Assembly (NCBI GenBank): GCA_009773995.1 | Contig: VSMY01000061.1 | Coordinates: 1 to 15,936, forward strand | Length of the DNA stretch: 15,936 nt | DNA from: Oscillibacter sp. | GTDB lineage: Bacteria > Bacillota > Clostridia > Oscillospirales > Oscillospiraceae | Direction: 5' to 3' | Shown: positions 14,261 to 15,936 of the stretch, piece after piece | Position numbering within the stretch: position 1 is the first letter of the stretch | Layout of the letters: every line of letters begins with the position of its first letter | The notes under the pieces: generated by a model | The model's database searches: none | What the model saw: the letters and a program-made list of their open reading frames with translations, nothing else | Told to the model about the DNA's origin: nothing | Position numbers and translations under genes: made by a program

Positions 14261-15418
14261 TTATGACTGGACGGACGCCTCCGGCACGCGCTCAAGCGTG
14301 CGCAGCATTTTGTTCAGGAACGAGCTTTCAAAGGTAAGCGCCTCTAAAAACATCTGGGGTATTTTCTCCCGGCCGAGCTGAAGGGCAAAGGCCAGATCCT
14401 CCGAGATCCAGGGCTCCGGCTTTCCGGCGAAGCATGCCTTCCCGGCGTCGTAAGCCCTCCACATGTGCTCCATCCAGCTTTTCACGTAGGGGTAGCCGGC
14501 CAGGGGCGCCAGGTCGCCGGGGCCGGAGCATTCCCGAATCTGCTGGAAGGCGCTGGGGGGAAAATTCCAGTTGTCCCCCCTGCCGAAATGAGTGGCGGTG
14601 GCGGGGGTCCCGTTTGCCCACATGAAAATGCTGCACGGAATACAGGAGGCCACCTTGCAGGTATCCCTGCTGAGGGCCAGCTCTATATTCACCTTGTTGG
14701 GGTCGCTGTTTCCGGAGTAGTGGATGATGGACTGCGTCATGCCGTGTACGCTGGCAAACAGGTCGGCGCCTGTCGGCTTGTTCCGTATATTGACGCTGAG
14801 AGGACGTTCGCCGGGCCGGCGGATGAGCGTGCCGCCGTTTTTCAGGGTCTGTCCCTCCGAAAACACGCCGCCAAGAAAATCCTGGACGGTCTCCGTGACG
14901 GATAAGGCGTTTTGGTAGGCCTCTTCGATCCGGAGCTTTACGGCCTCTTCCGATTCTTCCGGCGAGAACGCCCGGTAGTCCGGCTTGTACCAATACAAAA
15001 TAGAGGGGTCCAAAAGCTCCGCGCTTCCTATGGAGAGGAGCCCGCCCACATAAGCGCCTCGCAGGGGGGTGCTTGCAAATTCGTTGACCTTGCGTTCCAA
15101 TCGGTTCAAAATGACCGTCTCATCTTCCGCGACGCCGCCTTGCAGCACCGAGCGGTCCGTCTGCGCCAGAATAACAGGCCGATGAGGCTTATCGCCGGGA
15201 GACTGCGTTTGAAACGCAAAGCTGCCTTTTGGGCCTGCCAGCGCCGCCAGCTTTGCTTGCAGCTGAAGATGCCTCCGGCATTCGGCGTCGTCGCCCGCGT
15301 CTTCTTGATAAATGATATATGCGTGGTTTTTGAGCTCGCCTTTTGAGCTGACGATAAATCCAAGTGCGATCACCGTGCAAAGGGCGTCGGCCTGTCCCTG
15401 CGTGTTAAGAATACCCAT
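14261..15418 (-). CDS. 385-aa protein of unknown function, possible cytidine-deaminase-fold relative
   Basis: First gene of the cluster, with strong AGGAGG 8 nt before the ATG and a good promoter. No signal peptide or TM. The middle shows VHGMTQSIIHY (His225) and, 34 residues later, SCIPCSIFMWANG (Cys259, Cys262). A zinc His followed about 30-34 residues later by CxxC is the layout of the cytidine-deaminase superfamily. However, the catalytic Glu of HxE would be Met227 here, so a deaminase would be inactive or altered. NIELALSRDTCKVASCIPC and THFGRGDNWNFPP look like conserved-core sequence. The N-terminal 200 residues include HAYIIYQED and are not recognised. It is tightly linked (21 bp) to the 753-aa gene, so the two products probably work together. 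Confidence 0.85.
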   Translation of the reverse strand: MGILNTQGQADALCTVIALGFIVSSKGELKNHAYIIYQEDAGDDAECRRHLQLQAKLAALAGPKGSFAFQTQSPGDKPHRPVILAQTDRSVLQGGVAEDETVILNRLERKVNEFASTPLRGAYVGGLLSIGSAELLDPSILYWYKPDYRAFSPEESEEAVKLRIEEAYQNALSVTETVQDFLGGVFSEGQTLKNGGTLIRRPGERPLSVNIRNKPTGADLFASVHGMTQSIIHYSGNSDPNKVNIELALSRDTCKVASCIPCSIFMWANGTPATATHFGRGDNWNFPPSAFQQIRECSGPGDLAPLAGYPYVKSWMEHMWRAYDAGKACFAGKPEPWISEDLAFALQLGREKIPQMFLEALTFESSFLNKMLRTLERVPEASVQS

Positions 15419-15462
15419 CCTAGCTCCTCCTAGTTTTGTTTTGGGGCCCGCTCGTCTTTTTC

Positions 15463-15491
15463 AGGATAGGAAAGTTTCACCGGTTTGTCAA
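15463..15491 (-). promoter_or_regulatory. Promoter of the 385-aa/753-aa gene pair
   Basis: TTGACA (15491-15486) and TATCCT (15468-15463) on the minus strand with a 17-nt spacer, about 45 nt upstream of the start codon. A second TTGACA lies upstream on the same strand at about 15541-15546. A small inverted repeat TGCCG-AAAA-CGGCA and CAATTCC/GGAATTG half-sites lie between the two. Confidence 0.7.
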
Positions 15492-15759
15492 TTCCCCAAA
15501 TTTTTGTCATTTTATTGCCGTTTTCGGCAGGAATTGTCAAAAAATTGACGGCTTTTTTGGGCCTGGCGGCGGCATGCCGGGGCCTGTCGGCCATGGACTC
15601 CCATGGACTGGCGGAGACGCGAAAAAGGAGCCGGTCCTTCCGGACACGGCTCCTCGTCAGTCTGAGATTTGATTACAGAGGCCGGCGCCGTCCGCTTCTC
15701 CGCAATGCCGCCGAAAAAAGCGGCGGCCGGCCCACCCCCCCCCAAATTCGGCCGAAGAC
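15492..15759. other. Gene-free region between the 385-aa gene promoter and the tRNA terminator
   Basis: No supported gene. It contains a second TTGACA and small repeats (15492-15550), a direct repeat CCATGGACT at about 15591-15610, a terminator without an adjacent gene (15622-15654), a hairpin GCCGCCG/CGGCGGC (15707-15713/15721-15727), and a nine-C homopolymer (15735-15743). Confidence 0.55.
15622..15654 (-). terminator. Second intrinsic terminator, no gene directly upstream
   Basis: GGAGCCG-GTCC (15627-15637) pairs with GGAC-A-CGGCTCC (15642-15653) with one bulged A and a TTCC loop. On the minus strand it is followed by TTTTT (A run 15622-15626). It lies about 105 nt past the tRNA terminator, which may mean a lost gene or a back-up stop. 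Confidence 0.75.
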
Positions 15760-15819
15760 AAAAAAATTCCCACCATAGCACAGTTTTCGGCGAAACCGAA
15801 AACGGAGCGTTGGTGGGAA
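15760..15819 (-). terminator. Intrinsic terminator of tRNA-Gln
   Basis: Two-part stem: TTCCCACCA (15767-15775) with TGGTGGGAA (15811-15819), and inside it GTTTTCGG (15783-15790) with CCGAAAAC (15796-15803), loop CGAAA. On the minus strand seven T follow directly. It starts 9 nt past the tRNA CCA end. Confidence 0.92.
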
Positions 15820-15828
15820 CTTCCGAGC

Positions 15829-15902
15829 TGGCAGCGGGTGAAGGATTCGAACCCTCACATACAGAGTCAGAGTCTGCTGTGCTACCTTTACACAAACCCG
15901 CT
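15829..15902 (-). tRNA. tRNA-Gln (anticodon CTG), CCA encoded
   Basis: 74-nt cloverleaf on the minus strand. The 7-bp acceptor stem AGCGGGT/ACCCGCT is complete, with discriminator G and encoded CCA. The D stem is GTGT/GCAC with loop AAAGGTA. The anticodon stem is GCAGA/TCTGT with loop CTCTGAC, giving anticodon CTG, which reads CAG (Gln). The variable loop has 4 nt. The T stem is GAGGG/CCTTC with loop TTCGAAT. All pairs are canonical or G-T. It has its own -10 and terminator, so it appears to be transcribed alone. Its 3' end faces the minus-strand gene cluster. Confidence 0.97.
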
Positions 15903-15924
15903 GTATCGCCGGTGAACAGCTATC

Positions 15925-15930
15925 ATTATA
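15925..15930 (-). promoter_or_regulatory. -10 element of tRNA-Gln
   Basis: A perfect TATAAT on the minus strand, 22 nt upstream of the tRNA 5' end. The -35 would lie beyond the right edge of the window. Confidence 0.75.
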
Positions 15931-15936
15931 CTAAAA

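Noticed and set aside
15512..15895. 127-codon minus-strand frame over the tRNA
   Set aside because: It runs through tRNA-Gln and its terminator; composition is random.
1..15936. CRISPR arrays, insertion sequences, integrase or attachment repeats
   Set aside because: No regularly spaced repeats, transposase or integrase motifs, or second copy of the tRNA 3' end were seen by eye.

Overview
The window is GC-rich bacterial DNA with strong AGGAGG-type ribosome binding sites, TTGACA/TATAAT-type promoters, intrinsic terminators and a CCA-encoding tRNA-Gln. Together with TRAP-TAXI, BlaI/M56-peptidase and lipoprotein genes, this suggests a high-GC Firmicute of the Oscillospiraceae kind (gut Clostridia). 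That placement is inferred from gene content and style, not from a marker gene.

Left part (1-5042, all minus strand): reading in the direction of transcription, there is a small CBS-domain protein with its own terminator, then a two-gene TRAP-TAXI transporter operon (solute-binding lipoprotein, then fused DctQM permease) ending in a good terminator, then an HlyD/MacA-type efflux adaptor that runs off the left edge. The solute-binding protein appears to be circularly permuted: the segment that normally closes a TAXI protein sits directly after the lipoprotein signal, and the protein ends where that segment normally begins. The TAXI and HlyD promoters each overlap a perfect palindrome (17 bp on the -35, 13 bp on the -10). 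The TAXI-permease intercistronic region can fold into two competing hairpins.

Middle (5251-8539, plus strand): a BlaI/MecI-type repressor and a BlaR1-like M56 membrane peptidase overlap by 4 bp. They are transcribed from a TTGACA-17-TAAACT promoter covered by two BlaI-like operators exactly 32 bp apart. The peptidase has an intact HEATH zinc site but, in place of a penicillin-binding sensor, a roughly 600-residue extracellular region with a calcium-loop motif. No beta-lactamase is present.

Right part (8557-15418, all minus strand): two unassigned proteins form a tight pair (385 aa with a deaminase-like His...CxxC pattern, and 753 aa with coiled coils and two Ser/Gly-rich hairpin-like stretches). 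They are followed by a 492-aa HTH protein of unknown class, a three-TM holin-like protein with a possible dual start, and a two-catalytic-domain endolysin (phage-tail-lysozyme-like plus amidase plus SH3). This resembles a phage-derived lysis cassette attached to unknown, possibly exported or effector proteins, next to the 3' end of tRNA-Gln(CTG). It is the best candidate in the window for an undescribed system, together with the permuted TAXI protein.
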